A stretch of 64,000 nucleotides of DNA, taken from Ursus arctos (Eukaryota > Chordata > Mammalia > Carnivora > Ursidae). Every line of letters begins with the position of its first letter. Positions within the stretch are counted from its first letter, which is position 1. The position numbers and the translations under genes are program-made. Location of the stretch: positions 14,662,501 to 14,726,500 of the forward strand of contig NW_026623008.1 in the NCBI RefSeq assembly GCF_023065955.2, given 5' to 3'. The notes beneath the pieces were generated by a model, which saw nothing but the letters and a program-made list of their open reading frames with translations, had not been told where the DNA came from and did no database searches. Shown here piece after piece: positions 63,976-64,000 of the stretch.

Positions 63976-64000
63976 ATTATGTTTGTAAAAACAATTTTGT

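Overview
This window is nuclear DNA of a placental mammal, almost certainly a caniform carnivore. Two things show this: intron-split genes recognisable as mammalian KIF17, SH2D5 and HP1BP3, and about thirty copies of the carnivore-specific tRNA-derived Can-SINE (SINEC), whose heads read 'ggcgcctgggtggctcag'. Several SINEs carry the tail form 'acagccagcgagagaggg', which I associate with bears, panda and seals rather than dog; that narrowing is inference from memory. Gene order and orientation match human 1p36.12 (KIF17 - SH2D5 - HP1BP3, all one strand).

Layout, left to right; all three genes are on the minus strand. (1) 67-17889: the first six coding exons of KIF17, encoding residues 1-411 of a kinesin-2 family motor; later exons lie left of the window. 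A CpG island covers its first exon and promoter and contains an RFX X-box-like palindrome. (2) 18.4-21.3 kb: KIF17 upstream DNA and the probable SH2D5 3'UTR. (3) 21276-31.6 kb: complete SH2D5, with nine coding exons (428 aa, PTB plus SH2-like) and a probable noncoding first exon in a second CpG island at 31.2-31.8 kb. (4) 31.8-38.8 kb: intergenic DNA with SINEs, MIRs and a MaLR-type solo LTR. (5) 41490-63495: the last nine coding exons of HP1BP3 (three linker-histone H15 domains, acidic stretch, basic tail); its 5' exons and promoter lie right of the window. Every exon junction was read from the sequence, reading frame closes across all of them, and all introns are GT-AG except one HP1BP3 intron that begins with GC.

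The left half is GC-rich with ancient MIR/L2 repeats and few Can-SINEs; the right half is AT-rich and SINE-dense. The most structured non-genic feature is a nested transposon at 46184-50409: a decayed hAT DNA transposon with degenerate 8-bp target duplication, interrupted by a 5'-truncated L1, itself carrying SINEs.

The three genes do not form a pathway. KIF17 is a dendritic/ciliary transport motor, SH2D5 a brain-enriched postsynaptic adaptor and HP1BP3 a chromatin linker-histone-like protein; adjacency is conserved synteny. I found no operon, CRISPR array, RNA gene, intact mobile-element gene or unknown gene system. The items worth follow-up are a GC-AG intron, promoter motifs, transposon nesting and inverted SINE pairs.
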